From assembly GCA_015231615.1 (NCBI GenBank), contig JADGBE010000002.1, positions 1 through 64,000 of the forward strand: 64,000 nt of DNA. The letters are read 5' to 3'. Source of the stretch: Desulfamplus sp. (GTDB taxonomy: Bacteria; Desulfobacterota; Desulfobacteria; Desulfobacterales; Desulfobacteraceae). The number at the start of each line of letters is the position of its first letter. The stretch's first letter is position 1. The notes under the pieces are model-generated. The model worked only from the letters and a program-made list of their open reading frames with translations. It made no database searches and had not been told where the DNA came from. The position numbers and the translations under genes were made by a program. Positions 15,914 through 24,542 of this stretch are shown one piece after another.

Positions 15914-16894
15914 TTATTTATCTTTATCTACTGGTTCTAAAAGATGCCAAGGGATTTCAATTTTTTCATTATTCAAAATTTTTTTAACAGAAGGAATATC
16001 AAGATTTACTATGGTTGCAATAATATCCTCAGAGAAACCTTGCTTTTTAGCATTATGCACCAACTTTTGTAGCATTGAATAACCCGCTTCCTCACGACCT
16101 TTTTGCCAGCCTTCTTGACGACCTTTTTGCCAGCCCTCTTCTCTAAGTTTTTCTGCAGTTGTCATGGCAATTTCTCCTCCCTCTTTTGTAATAGATAAAA
16201 TCGATCTTACAACCGTATCTGTTTTAATCTCTGTTGCCTTAAACAGATAAGATATTACTGTTTTTAAAAATTTTATACCCCTCTTTTCTTGAAAAAAAGA
16301 GCGTCCTATCTCTAAAAATTCAGCTAAATGATTCTCTAAACGCTTCTGGTCAAAAATATGTTTCATAATCAGCATAGAAATTTTTAAAGATGCTAAAGAG
16401 AACATAGCATCTTTAATCTCTGTATCAGACCATGAAGAGATATTTATAAAAATATATTTAAAATCAGGGATAAAAGGTGTCAATATTTCTGGTAAATCTT
16501 TGAAACAAGAGCGTAATGAGTCTGGATTCCAGTTCTCTTTTCCATGATATACTACAATAGGAATTACTGGCATTCGATGCTTTTTTTGTTTTACACTGTT
16601 TTCCCAGAGATTTGCTATGTAACGATGGAGCTGAAACGGTAAATCTAATTCTGGTGAGCTTTTGTGTTCAAATAAAAGGGCTATTTTAAGGTTTGTTCCA
16701 TAAAATTTGCATGAATAGACTATATCAGAGAAATATTCGGCAAGTGTTGAATCTACATGAGAGCCTTTTTCAAGTAAAATTGTGGAATAATCAATTCCCT
16801 TCTTTATTTCAGACGGCAGAGTGTTTTGGACAAAATCAACCACATGGTCGCGGTTTAAAAATATCTGTTTAAAAAAGCGGTCATGGTGTCCCAT
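15914..16894 (-). CDS. Rpn/PD-(D/E)XK recombination-promoting nuclease-like protein
   Basis: 326 residues, opening MGHHDRFFKQIFLNRDHVVDFVQNTLP, then STLAEYFSDIVYSCKF and IALLFEHKSSPE, then MPVIPIVVYHGKENW. This is the RpnA-RpnE (transposase_31/PF04754) pattern. The D and ExK nuclease residues (SDIVYS, FEHKS) are present, so it may be active as a DNA endonuclease. The C-terminal tail repeats EGWQKGRQ twice, encoded by a 24-bp tandem duplication. Such genes are mobile and often variable in number. It stops 56 bp before nadD on the same strand. Confidence 0.82.
   Translation of the reverse strand: MGHHDRFFKQIFLNRDHVVDFVQNTLPSEIKKGIDYSTILLEKGSHVDSTLAEYFSDIVYSCKFYGTNLKIALLFEHKSSPELDLPFQLHRYIANLWENSVKQKKHRMPVIPIVVYHGKENWNPDSLRSCFKDLPEILTPFIPDFKYIFINISSWSDTEIKDAMFSLASLKISMLIMKHIFDQKRLENHLAEFLEIGRSFFQEKRGIKFLKTVISYLFKATEIKTDTVVRSILSITKEGGEIAMTTAEKLREEGWQKGRQEGWQKGREEAGYSMLQKLVHNAKKQGFSEDIIATIVNLDIPSVKKILNNEKIEIPWHLLEPVDKDK
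16094..16141. repeat. 24-bp tandem duplication in the Rpn-like gene
   Basis: Two 24-bp units starting ACGACCTTTTTGCCAGCC at 16094 and 16118 differ at two positions near the end. On the coding strand they give EGWQKGRQ/EGWQKGRE, the charged, Trp-bearing linker typical of Rpn proteins. Confidence 0.8.
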
Positions 16895-17001
16895 TTGCTA
16901 TGTTGCTATACCTCTTGTCTTTAATATATAGCTGAAATGTTCATCTACCTCTATCAATAACCAGATGAGACGGTTATTTTGCTATAGCAAAACATAATTT
17001 G

Positions 17002-18318
17002 TTAAATCCTAACCTGTCCAGTGCCCCTGACTACAAATTTAGTTGAGGTAAGCTCCTCTAAACCCATTGGACCAAAAGCATGAAGTTTTGAGGTGCTGAT
17101 ACCAATTTCAGCCCCTAATCCTAACTCTCCTCCATCGTTAAATCTTGTAGAAGCGTTGACAGCAACCATTGAAGAGGAGACCGTTTTTATAAATTTTTCA
17201 GATCTATCCATATCAGTAGTTATTATTACATCAGTGTGGTCAGAGCCATAAGCTGCTATATGTTCAATAGCTTCTGTCATGTTACTAACAATTTTAATAG
17301 CAAGAATTAGATCAAGATATTCAGCGTGCCAATCTGCCTCTTGAGCCTCAACAACCTTAAGAGTTTTGGAGATATTTTTAAGCAAATCAAGAGTCATCTG
17401 GCAGCCTCTAATTTCCACGCCAGCTTCTGCAAAGTTTTGAGCCATTATTGGTAGAAATTTTGGGGCAATCTCTTTATGGATAAGCAAGGTCTCCATTGCA
17501 TTGCAAACACCCGGACGATGCACTTTTGAGTTAAAACAGACCTTTACTGCAAGTTCTATATCTGCAACTTTATCAATGTAAGCATGACATACGCCTTTGT
17601 AGTGTTTAAGAACTGGAATTGTTGAGTGCTGAACTACAAATCTAATAAGAGACTCACCGCCTCTTGGAATAACAAGATCAATGAACTCTTCTTGTTTTAA
17701 GAGGTGTTTTACAGCCTCTCTATCTTGGATTGGAATAACTTGAACTGCATCTTTTAATATCTGAATATCATCTTTTGACGCTGCAAAATTTGAGTCTCTA
17801 TATTTAAGTCCTATTTCTACCAACGCCTCCTGAATAATCTCGGCAAGTATCATGTTTGAGTTAAATGCTTCGGAGCCTCCACGTAAAATTGCACAGTTGC
17901 CAGCTTTGAGACATAATGATGCTGCGTCAACAGTTACATTAGGGCGTGATTCATAAATCATTGCAATAACGCCAAGCGGAATCCTCATCTTAGAAACTTC
18001 AAGACCATTTGGACGTCTCCACTGCCTTGTTATCTGCCCAACAGGATCAGGCAGTTCTGAAACCTCTTTAAGCCCTTTAATCATGGATTGAATTGTTCCA
18101 TCACTGATTTTAAGCCTATCTATCATGGCAGCAGAAAGCCCTTTAGATTTTGCATACTCTATATCTTTTTGATTTTCATTTTGAATTTTATCTTTATACA
18201 AGAGAAGTTTATCAGCAATAGCGTGAAGTATAGAATTTTTCTGTTCTGTTGATGCTACAGCCATTTTTCTTGATGCAGCTTTTGCCCTGACTGCAATATC
18301 TTTTATAATAGATTCCAT
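17002..18318 (-). CDS. proA: Gamma-glutamyl phosphate reductase
   Basis: 438 residues covering the full aldehyde-dehydrogenase-like fold: IYESRPNVTVDAASLCLKAGNCAILRGGSEA for cofactor binding, LVIPRGGESLIRFVV, and the catalytic cysteine in VHRPGVCNAMETLLIH. It ends SKLHAFGPMGLEELTSTKFVVRGTGQVRI. It reduces glutamyl-5-phosphate to the semialdehyde in proline synthesis. It lies 78 bp downstream of proB on the same strand. Confidence 0.96.
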   Translation of the reverse strand: MESIIKDIAVRAKAASRKMAVASTEQKNSILHAIADKLLLYKDKIQNENQKDIEYAKSKGLSAAMIDRLKISDGTIQSMIKGLKEVSELPDPVGQITRQWRRPNGLEVSKMRIPLGVIAMIYESRPNVTVDAASLCLKAGNCAILRGGSEAFNSNMILAEIIQEALVEIGLKYRDSNFAASKDDIQILKDAVQVIPIQDREAVKHLLKQEEFIDLVIPRGGESLIRFVVQHSTIPVLKHYKGVCHAYIDKVADIELAVKVCFNSKVHRPGVCNAMETLLIHKEIAPKFLPIMAQNFAEAGVEIRGCQMTLDLLKNISKTLKVVEAQEADWHAEYLDLILAIKIVSNMTEAIEHIAAYGSDHTDVIITTDMDRSEKFIKTVSSSMVAVNASTRFNDGGELGLGAEIGISTSKLHAFGPMGLEELTSTKFVVRGTGQVRI

Positions 18319-18396
18319 AAAAATGATTTTCTCCTTTTCATCAGCGGTATTTATTTTGTAAGGTAATGGCGGAAGGGCGATTTGATAACGCGTAAG

Positions 18397-19536
18397 TTAG
18401 GTTATGACAAGATTATCCCGATGAACAACATCATCAAAAGGGTTTGAACCAAGAACTTGACGTATTTTATCGCTTTTAAGACCCATGATTTTGCGAATAT
18501 CTGATGATGAGTAGTTTACAAGACCTCTGCCAAGAATTGTTCCATTAGAAGAACATATATCAACTGGTGAACCCATACAAAAATCATCAACTACATCAGT
18601 AATGCCGATTGGCAAAAGACTTTTCCCCTTTTTCACAAGAGCATCTTCTGCACCTTTATCAACAACAATACTGCCTTGTGATTTAAGATTAAAGGCTATC
18701 CAACATTTTCTGCTGTTAAGGTGTCTGTTTCCCGGAATAAAAAAAGTGCCTTTATCCTTTCCAGCAACAATATCAGTGATAATATTAGGGTTTAATCCAC
18801 CAGCTATAATCATTGGAACTCCAGCCCTTGAGAGCTTTTTTGCAGCCTTAACTTTGCTTAACATGCCTCCAGTTCCAAGATTGCCCGGAATCCCTCCAGC
18901 AGCATCTTCCATATCTGATGTTATAGAGCGAACGCTTGATAATAATTTCGCATCAGGATAAACTCTTGGGTCTTTGTCATAAAGCCCATCAATATCTGTC
19001 AAGTTTATCATAATATCAGCGTCCATAAGAAGGGTTATCATGGCTGCAAGATTGTCGTTATCACCAAGTTTAATCTCTTCAAATACAACTGTATCGTTTT
19101 CATTGATTATTGGGATAATATTCCACGCTAAAAGTTGATTTAGAGTGTTGCGTGCATTTAGGTATCGCCTTCTGTGGCTTAAATCTTCTCTTGTCAAAAG
19201 AAGCTGGGCAACTTTGCTGTCAAACTTTGAAAATGCCTGCTCCCACGCAAGTATTAGCCCCGCCTGACCAACTGCCGCTGCAGCTTGTCTTGCTGGAATT
19301 CCATCTGGTCTTTTTTCAAGACCTATTTTTTTTACACCAGAGGCAATGGCACCAGAAGAGATAATCATAACTTCAGCACCACTTTGGCGTAATTTATGAA
19401 CTTGGTGGCTTGTCTCTTCTATGACATCAGTATTAAGACCGTGATTTAAGGTAAGAACACCACTCCCTATTTTGATTACAACTCTTTTGGCACGTTTAAA
19501 TATAGTTGATCTATCATAATTTATTGGCTCATTCAT
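18397..19536 (-). CDS. proB: Glutamate 5-kinase
   Basis: 379 residues: amino-acid kinase domain (KRVVIKIGSGVLTLN, VMIISSGAIASGVKKIG, IPIINENDTVVFEEIKLGDNDNLAAM, GTGGMLSKVKAAKKLSRAGVPMIIAGG) followed by a C-terminal PUA domain (residues about 285-370). It catalyses the first step of proline synthesis and is usually feedback-inhibited by proline. It lies downstream of obgE and upstream of proA, the common obgE-proB-proA order. Confidence 0.96.
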   Translation of the reverse strand: MNEPINYDRSTIFKRAKRVVIKIGSGVLTLNHGLNTDVIEETSHQVHKLRQSGAEVMIISSGAIASGVKKIGLEKRPDGIPARQAAAAVGQAGLILAWEQAFSKFDSKVAQLLLTREDLSHRRRYLNARNTLNQLLAWNIIPIINENDTVVFEEIKLGDNDNLAAMITLLMDADIMINLTDIDGLYDKDPRVYPDAKLLSSVRSITSDMEDAAGGIPGNLGTGGMLSKVKAAKKLSRAGVPMIIAGGLNPNIITDIVAGKDKGTFFIPGNRHLNSRKCWIAFNLKSQGSIVVDKGAEDALVKKGKSLLPIGITDVVDDFCMGSPVDICSSNGTILGRGLVNYSSSDIRKIMGLKSDKIRQVLGSNPFDDVVHRDNLVIT

Positions 19537-19585
19537 GGCAAAATTCTATTTTAGTGGATTAATGTAAAATTATTTGATTATACAA

Positions 19586-20671
19586 TTATTCATTAATAGA
19601 TATTGGCTGTTTGTTGATTTTTTGTGCGAGAAAGGCGATTAGCTCTTGAGTACCTTTGCCCGTTGCTGCTGAAATTGTGAAAATTTGAGGCAACGATTTA
19701 TCTGTTATTTCAAAAGGCAACCCTTTATCTAAGAATAGCTCTCTATTTTTATTTACGATCTCTTTAATATACGCATCTTTAAAAGCTAAAACTTTAGAGT
19801 CGGTCTCAGTAATATCAACTTTATTAAGCACAATAACCTGCTCTTTTCGTGCAAGAGTATCACTGTAAAGAGCCAATTCTCTGTTAATTAGATTGAGTGC
19901 ATTAAGTGGGGATTCAGGATTGATCTCAGAGGCATCGATTAGGTGTATTAATATCCCAGTTCGTTCTACATGTTTTAAAAATTGGATACCAAGTCCTGTG
20001 CCGTCATGTGCCCCTTCAATTAGACCCGGAATATCTGCAACTGCAAAGGGTTCACCAAATTCAGGCTGCACCATTCCAAGAGATGGATTCAAAGTTGTAA
20101 AGGGGTAATCTGCAATTTTGGGGCGAGCAGAGGAGATAGAGCTTACAAGCGTTGACTTTCCAGCATTTGGAAGTCCAACAATGCCTACATCTGCAAGAAG
20201 TTTAAGTTCAAGTTTAAGACGAAGCTCAATTCCTGAAATTCCTGGTTGGGCGTGTCTTGGTGCCCTGTTGGTAGAGGTTGCAAATCGTTTATTGCCACGC
20301 CCGCCCATTCCACCTTGAGCTATAACATATTGTTGATCTGACTGTGTCATATCTACAATAAGTTCGCCTGTATCGGCATTAGTTACGATGGTGCCGGGAG
20401 GCACGTCAATTATTTGGTCAGGAGCGTTTTTACCATGCCGTTGCCTCCCCTGACCCGAAGTCCCATTTGAGGCAGTAATGATTTTTTGGCGGCGAAGATC
20501 AACAAGTGTCCGTTTTCCTTGATCTGCACGGAGAATAACACTGCCTCCATCTCCTCCATCTCCGCCGTCAGGTCCGCCCCACTCTATAAACTTCTCTCTT
20601 CTGAAACTGACACAACCAGCTCCACCGTTGCCAGACCTGACAGTAATTATGGCTTCATCTATGAATTTCAC
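19586..20671 (-). CDS. obgE: GTPase Obg/CgtA
   Basis: 361 residues. The glycine-rich Obg fold occupies residues 1-158 ([27 protein letters not shown]), then the G domain with G1 [10 protein letters not shown]2 [13 protein letters not shown]3 [10 protein letters not shown] and G4 NKVD. There is no C-terminal OCT extension. It acts in ribosome assembly and stress control. The start is GTG at 20671, and its bases overlap the rpmA TGA as GTGA (20671-20668), so translation is coupled. Confidence 0.95.
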   Translation of the reverse strand: MKFIDEAIITVRSGNGGAGCVSFRREKFIEWGGPDGGDGGDGGSVILRADQGKRTLVDLRRQKIITASNGTSGQGRQRHGKNAPDQIIDVPPGTIVTNADTGELIVDMTQSDQQYVIAQGGMGGRGNKRFATSTNRAPRHAQPGISGIELRLKLELKLLADVGIVGLPNAGKSTLVSSISSARPKIADYPFTTLNPSLGMVQPEFGEPFAVADIPGLIEGAHDGTGLGIQFLKHVERTGILIHLIDASEINPESPLNALNLINRELALYSDTLARKEQVIVLNKVDITETDSKVLAFKDAYIKEIVNKNRELFLDKGLPFEITDKSLPQIFTISAATGKGTQELIAFLAQKINKQPISINE

Positions 20672-20922
20672 GCTGCATAAACACTCACTCTCTTTCTATC
20701 GCGACCTTGTCTTTCATACGTTACAACGCCGTCAATTAATGAAAAGAGAGTATAATCTTTGCCCATGCCTACGTTGTTGCCAGGATGTATCTTTGTCCCA
20801 ACCTGTCTTACAAGGATATTACCCGCAACAGCACTCTGTCCGCCATACATTTTAACTCCACGTCTCTGGCCATTTGAATCCCGACCGTTTTTAGTACTTC
20901 CACCTGCTTTTTTATGTGCCAT
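20668..20922 (-). CDS. rpmA: 50S ribosomal protein L27
   Basis: 84 residues from ATG 20922 ([19 protein letters not shown]). The longer frame from 20931 would add MLD before the conserved MAHKK start and is less likely. [21 protein letters not shown] and [20 protein letters not shown] are diagnostic of L27. The N-terminus is the ordinary type, without the cleaved extension seen in Firmicutes. Confidence 0.97.
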   Translation of the reverse strand: MAHKKAGGSTKNGRDSNGQRRGVKMYGGQSAVAGNILVRQVGTKIHPGNNVGMGKDYTLFSLIDGVVTYERQGRDRKRVSVYAA

Positions 20923-21035
20923 ATCTAACAAACTCCCTTTCTATAAATGCCTTAATTAATAATGCTATTTAGTTTTTTTGCTAAACTTAATTAAGTCTAA
21001 GTAATTTTTATATTTATGATTATTTGTCTGTTATC

Positions 21036-21347
21036 TTATATTTGAATAGAATTGATTTTGACTGCTGTATAAAGCTGTCTATGTCCTTTCATTCTTTTAT
21101 AGGATTTCCTTCTTTTATACTTAAAAACAATAACTTTCTTACCTTTACCTTGTTCAATAATATTGGCACTTACAACTGCATTTTCGATAATAGGTGAGCC
21201 AAGAGTCATCTTTTCTCCGTCAGAATATAGGAGAACGTCATTAAACTTAATCTCACTGCCTATTTCTCCTTCAAGTTTTTCAAATTTAAAGATTTGCCCC
21301 TCTTCTACCTTATACTGTTTTCCACCAGTTTTAATTACTGCATACAT
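21036..21347 (-). CDS. rplU: 50S ribosomal protein L21
   Basis: 103 residues, MYAVIKTGGKQYKVEEGQIFKFEKLEGEIG, ending KRRKSYKRMKGHRQLYTAVKI, the standard L21 sequence. A GGAGATA ribosome site lies 6-7 nt before ATG 21347. It is the first gene of the rplU-rpmA-obgE-proB-proA run, 113 bp before rpmA. Confidence 0.97.
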   Translation of the reverse strand: MYAVIKTGGKQYKVEEGQIFKFEKLEGEIGSEIKFNDVLLYSDGEKMTLGSPIIENAVVSANIIEQGKGKKVIVFKYKRRKSYKRMKGHRQLYTAVKINSIQI

Positions 21348-21477
21348 AATATATATCTCCTTAATATACCCCTTAAACTTATTTATAAAATAGTTACCCC
21401 TTGCCCATTATTTAATACCAATTACTACTCTTAAGGTATTGGGTTACTTGCTAACATTGGCTTTAAAAAAATTCTGG

Positions 21478-21506
21478 ATACTATGATGAAACCGCAATTT
21501 TGTCAA
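21478..21506 (-). promoter_or_regulatory. Sigma70 promoter of the rplU operon
   Basis: On the minus strand TTGACA (21506-21501) and TAGTAT (21483-21478) are separated by exactly 17 bp. Transcription would begin near 21470, giving a leader of about 120 nt before rplU. The 239 bp gap between the aroF-pheA stop and rplU contains no other recognisable element. Confidence 0.7.
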
Positions 21507-21586
21507 GGTAAAGATTGACCACAAAACAATTCTAACTTAGGCCTCTTTAAGTATTCAGGCTATAAAATTTAACCTATCTCCAAAAT

Positions 21587-23584
21587 TTAATCTATACCAT
21601 TTTTCCCACAACTATAACTTCCAAGTATTCTAAAAAATTCAGTATTATGTTCAATTGCATTTATAACATTTTCAGTGCTGCTATCAGTTAGATCGCTCTC
21701 TAAATCAGCATAGAACATATACTGCCAAGGTTTTCCGTGAATTGGTCTTGACTCTAACTTAACAAGGTTTATCTGATTTTCTGAAAATACCTTCATAACT
21801 TCAAAAAGTGATCCGGGTTTGTTAGATGTTGAAAAGACAATTGATGATTTTGGTGATGAATTTATCTTATTATCATCTTTATTTGCCACATCATCTTTAT
21901 TAGCCATCTGTCTTTCAATAACTACAAAACGGGTAAAATTTCTTGGGTTATCTTCAATTGCATCTTCAAGAACTGTCATACCAAATAGTTGGGCTGCTTC
22001 AACGCTTCCAATTGCAGCAGCTTCAAGGTTACCTGACTCTACAACTGACTTTACAGCACTTGCAGTTGCATTAACTGGCATCATCTTAATATCAGGATTT
22101 GCATCTAAAAATCTTTTGCATTGCTGCAACGCTGGAGTTGGTGCAAATACTTGTTTTATATCCTCTAATTTACTATCTTTGTGAGCTATTAAATTGTGAA
22201 TCACCCGAATTGACAACTCACCAGTGATAAAAAGCTCATATTCAAGAAGAAGATCATAATTTTCATGGATACTTCCAGCAAGAGAGTTCTCAATTGGCAC
22301 TATTCCAAAATCAGCATTACCACTCTTTACATGCTCAAAAATATCTCTAAATGATGGAACAGGGTAGTTTCCAACATCACTGCTAAAATATTGAATAGCC
22401 GCCTTATGGCTAAACGTTCCTTGCTCTCCAAGATAGACTACACGCTTCTCTTTTCTGGATATTCCTGATTCTATACCTTGAGTTTCCCATTCTGATAATG
22501 CTCTTCCCGAGAATGACGTTGAGCTTGTTGATAGAGAGTCTCTATTTTCAGAGCTATAGCCTGTGTAATCGTGGATAAGTTGCTTGCCTACAACTGGTGC
22601 AATCACATAAATATCTCTGATAAGTCGTCCAAACTGCTTTGGATACAGACTCTGAGGACCATCAGATAGAGCCTCTTCTGGTTTGTGGTGAACCTCAATC
22701 ATTAATCCATCAGCACCAGCAGCAATTGCAGCTCTTGCCATTGGGCTTACCTTTTCTCTAATACCAGTTGCATGGCTTGGATCAATAATCACAGGCAGAT
22801 GTGTCAACTGTTTTAAAACTGGTATTGCTGATAAATCAAGGGTGTTTCTGGTATAAGGTTCAAAAGTTCTTATGCCTCGTTCGCACAAAATTATGTTTCT
22901 GTTTCCTTCTGCTGCAATGTATTCAGCAGACATGAGCCACTCTTCAATTGTTGATGCAAGACCACGCTTTAATACAACTGGTTTTCCCATTCTTCCAGCA
23001 CATTTAAGAAGCTCAAAATTTTGCATATTCCTTGCACCAATCTGGATTACATCAACATATTTCATCATTAAATCTGCGTGCATTGGGGAAGTTATTTCAG
23101 TAACTACTCGAAGTCCTGTAACTTCACGAACTTCAGCCAGAATTTTAAGTCCCTCTTCCTCAAGCCCTTGAAAAGAGTATGGCGATGATCTTGGTTTAAA
23201 TGCCCCACCTCGGAAAAGGGTTGCACCATATTTTTTGACCTCTTTTGCAATTATCATTGCCTGTTCTCGGCTCTCTACCGCACAAGGACCAGCAATAATG
23301 GTAATTTTATCCCCTCCAATCTCCACATTGCCAATTCTGATTATAGTGTCTTCTTGCTTCATCTGCCTGCTGACCAATTTATAGGCAGTAGATATTGGCA
23401 CAACATCTTCAACACCCTCTATTGACATCAAAAACTCTTTAGTTAGATTTTTTTTGCCAATAACACCAAGTATATTCTGCCCACTTCCACCCGGTTCATG
23501 CACCATGTAGCCTTTTTCTGCCAAAATACTTTTAAGTTGACTCTTTTTTACCTGAGTTATCCCTTTTTCCAATACAAGTATCAT
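21587..23584 (-). CDS. DAHP synthase-prephenate dehydratase fusion
   Basis: 665 residues from ATG 23584 (MILVLEKGIT), with AGGAG 10 nt upstream; the ATG at 23602 lies before that site. Residues 1-340 are a type I-beta DAHP synthase with an N-terminal ferredoxin-like regulatory domain, IIAGPCAVESREQ, LFRGGAFKPRSSPYSFQG and VIIDPSHATG. After a Ser-rich linker, residues 380-570 are a prephenate dehydratase (VYLGEQGTFSHKAAIQYF, FGIVPIENSLAGSIHENYDLL, RNFTRFVVIE with the TRF motif). Residues 588-660 are an ACT domain with the Phe-binding LESRP. No chorismate mutase segment is seen. One polypeptide therefore carries the entry step to aromatic amino acids and the Phe-committing step, and it follows a Phe attenuator. 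Confidence 0.93.
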   Translation of the reverse strand: MILVLEKGITQVKKSQLKSILAEKGYMVHEPGGSGQNILGVIGKKNLTKEFLMSIEGVEDVVPISTAYKLVSRQMKQEDTIIRIGNVEIGGDKITIIAGPCAVESREQAMIIAKEVKKYGATLFRGGAFKPRSSPYSFQGLEEEGLKILAEVREVTGLRVVTEITSPMHADLMMKYVDVIQIGARNMQNFELLKCAGRMGKPVVLKRGLASTIEEWLMSAEYIAAEGNRNIILCERGIRTFEPYTRNTLDLSAIPVLKQLTHLPVIIDPSHATGIREKVSPMARAAIAAGADGLMIEVHHKPEEALSDGPQSLYPKQFGRLIRDIYVIAPVVGKQLIHDYTGYSSENRDSLSTSSTSFSGRALSEWETQGIESGISRKEKRVVYLGEQGTFSHKAAIQYFSSDVGNYPVPSFRDIFEHVKSGNADFGIVPIENSLAGSIHENYDLLLEYELFITGELSIRVIHNLIAHKDSKLEDIKQVFAPTPALQQCKRFLDANPDIKMMPVNATASAVKSVVESGNLEAAAIGSVEAAQLFGMTVLEDAIEDNPRNFTRFVVIERQMANKDDVANKDDNKINSSPKSSIVFSTSNKPGSLFEVMKVFSENQINLVKLESRPIHGKPWQYMFYADLESDLTDSSTENVINAIEHNTEFFRILGSYSCGKNGID

Positions 23585-23675
23585 TTTTCTAATTCTCCTC
23601 ATTAAAATTTAATTTAAAATATTTTTTTGTAACTAACAAAAAATTTTAACATCAAAATATCGTTGTAAAATAAAA

Positions 23676-23704
23676 ATGCCCTGAAAGCGTTGCCTCCAGA
23701 GCAT
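23676..23704 (-). terminator. Second terminator-like hairpin in the aroF-pheA leader
   Basis: On the minus strand ATGCTCTG (23704-23697) pairs with CAGGGCAT (23683-23676), 8 bp with one G-T wobble, followed by TTTTTATTTT. It directly follows the main attenuator terminator, so the leader may have two tandem stops, or this may be a back-up. Confidence 0.55.
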
Positions 23705-23712
23705 TAAAAAAT

Positions 23713-23749
23713 AAAAAACCCTGGACAGACTAAAATGTCCATCCAGGGT
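23713..23749 (-). terminator. Attenuator terminator (segments 3:4)
   Basis: On the minus strand ACCCTGGA (23749-23742) pairs with TCCAGGGT (23725-23718), or with a bulge ACCCT...GGACA/TGTCC-AGGGT, and is followed by TTTTTTATTTTTT. It is a strong Rho-independent terminator 130 nt before the DAHPS-PDT start. Segment 3 (GGATGGAC, 23744-23737) is complementary to GTCCATCC at 23795-23788, giving the alternative antiterminator. Confidence 0.88.
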
Positions 23750-23780
23750 ATAATCGCAATATTGTATTAAAATTGCATAT

Positions 23781-23855
23781 CTATACCGGATGGACGTTTC
23801 TAAAAAAGAAACGTCCGAAAATAAAAAACATATTGTTTTGTGCTGTTTTAACCAT
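23781..23855 (-). CDS. Phe-rich attenuator leader peptide
   Basis: A 24-residue ORF from ATG 23855, with GAGG 7 nt upstream (23866-23863), to TAG 23781. It reads MVKTAQNN then MFFIFGRFFFRNVHPV: six Phe in sixteen residues, grouped FF, F, FFF. This is the classic design of a phenylalanine leader peptide, as in the enterobacterial pheA leader. Segment 1:2 (GGACGTTTCT 23816-23807 with AGAAACGTCC 23801-23792) overlaps the Phe codons. A ribosome stalled at Phe codons would free segment 2 to pair with segment 3 and stop the terminator forming. The sequence relations are seen directly; regulation by Phe-tRNA charge is inferred. Confidence 0.85.
   Translation of the reverse strand: MVKTAQNNMFFIFGRFFFRNVHPV
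23788..23816 (-). promoter_or_regulatory. Pause hairpin and antiterminator half of the Phe attenuator
   Basis: GGACGTTTCT (23816-23807), a 5-nt loop and AGAAACGTCC (23801-23792) form a perfect 10-bp 1:2 hairpin. GTCCATCC (23795-23788) within and just after its right arm is the exact complement of GGATGGAC in the terminator's left arm. The two structures are mutually exclusive, as in amino-acid attenuators. A possible -35 TTGACA is at 23938-23933, but I find no convincing -10 for it. Confidence 0.82.
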
Positions 23856-23957
23856 TAATAAGCCTCAATTTAACCACTTCCAACCTCTTAGATTAAAATA
23901 TTGGGATAACCAATTACATATTGAAATTTTAATGTCAAGAAATTTATCAAAAGAAAA

Positions 23958-24389
23958 TTAGAGGTTATACACATCTTCTCCTTTAATCACTTTGATATTA
24001 TTGTCGTTTAAAATAGAGATAGCTTTATCTAAGTTATGAAATCTAAAGATCATTATGGCATTTTGTCCCTTTGTGTTTGCAAACGCATACATATATTCAA
24101 CATTAATGCCCGCTGACGTTAAAGGATCAAGAACATTATTAAGCCCACCCGGGACATCTGCAACCTCAATTGCTAAAACATTGGTTTTTCCAACTGTAAA
24201 ACCCTCTTTTTTTAAGGCTATTTCTGCTGCTTGGTTATCATTTACGATTAATCTAAGTATTCCAAAATCTGTGGTATCTGCAAGAGAAAGGGCTCTTATA
24301 TTTACATTCGCATCTCTTAAAATGGCTGTTACTTCAGCAAGCCTGCCAGCCTTGTTTTCAAGAAATATTGAAATCTGCTCAACTTTCAT
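23958..24389 (-). CDS. Tandem ACT-domain amino-acid-binding protein
   Basis: 143 residues made of two ACT domains: [39 protein letters not shown] (1-70) and [35 protein letters not shown] (71-143). There is no catalytic domain. In anaerobes such proteins are commonly encoded beside phenylacetate-CoA ligase genes, as here (paaK ends 153 bp upstream), probably as an amino-acid sensor or regulator of aromatic amino-acid oxidation. It also directly precedes the Phe attenuator. Confidence 0.88.
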   Translation of the reverse strand: MKVEQISIFLENKAGRLAEVTAILRDANVNIRALSLADTTDFGILRLIVNDNQAAEIALKKEGFTVGKTNVLAIEVADVPGGLNNVLDPLTSAGINVEYMYAFANTKGQNAIMIFRFHNLDKAISILNDNNIKVIKGEDVYNL

Positions 24390-24542
24390 AGGTTTATACC
24401 TCCGTTATTATTTTATTTTTATAACAACAAAATCAATTTCAGCATGAATAAGAATCGATCAGCATAGATTTGACAATTTTTAAAAAGTTGTCAAATCTAA
24501 AAGCGAATCTAAAATTATTATAATTGAAGTTAATTCATTGGT

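Noticed and set aside
23585-23602. ATG 23602 as start of the DAHPS-PDT fusion
   Set aside because: It lies upstream of the AGGAG site that serves ATG 23584 and would add MRRIRK before the conserved N-terminus.
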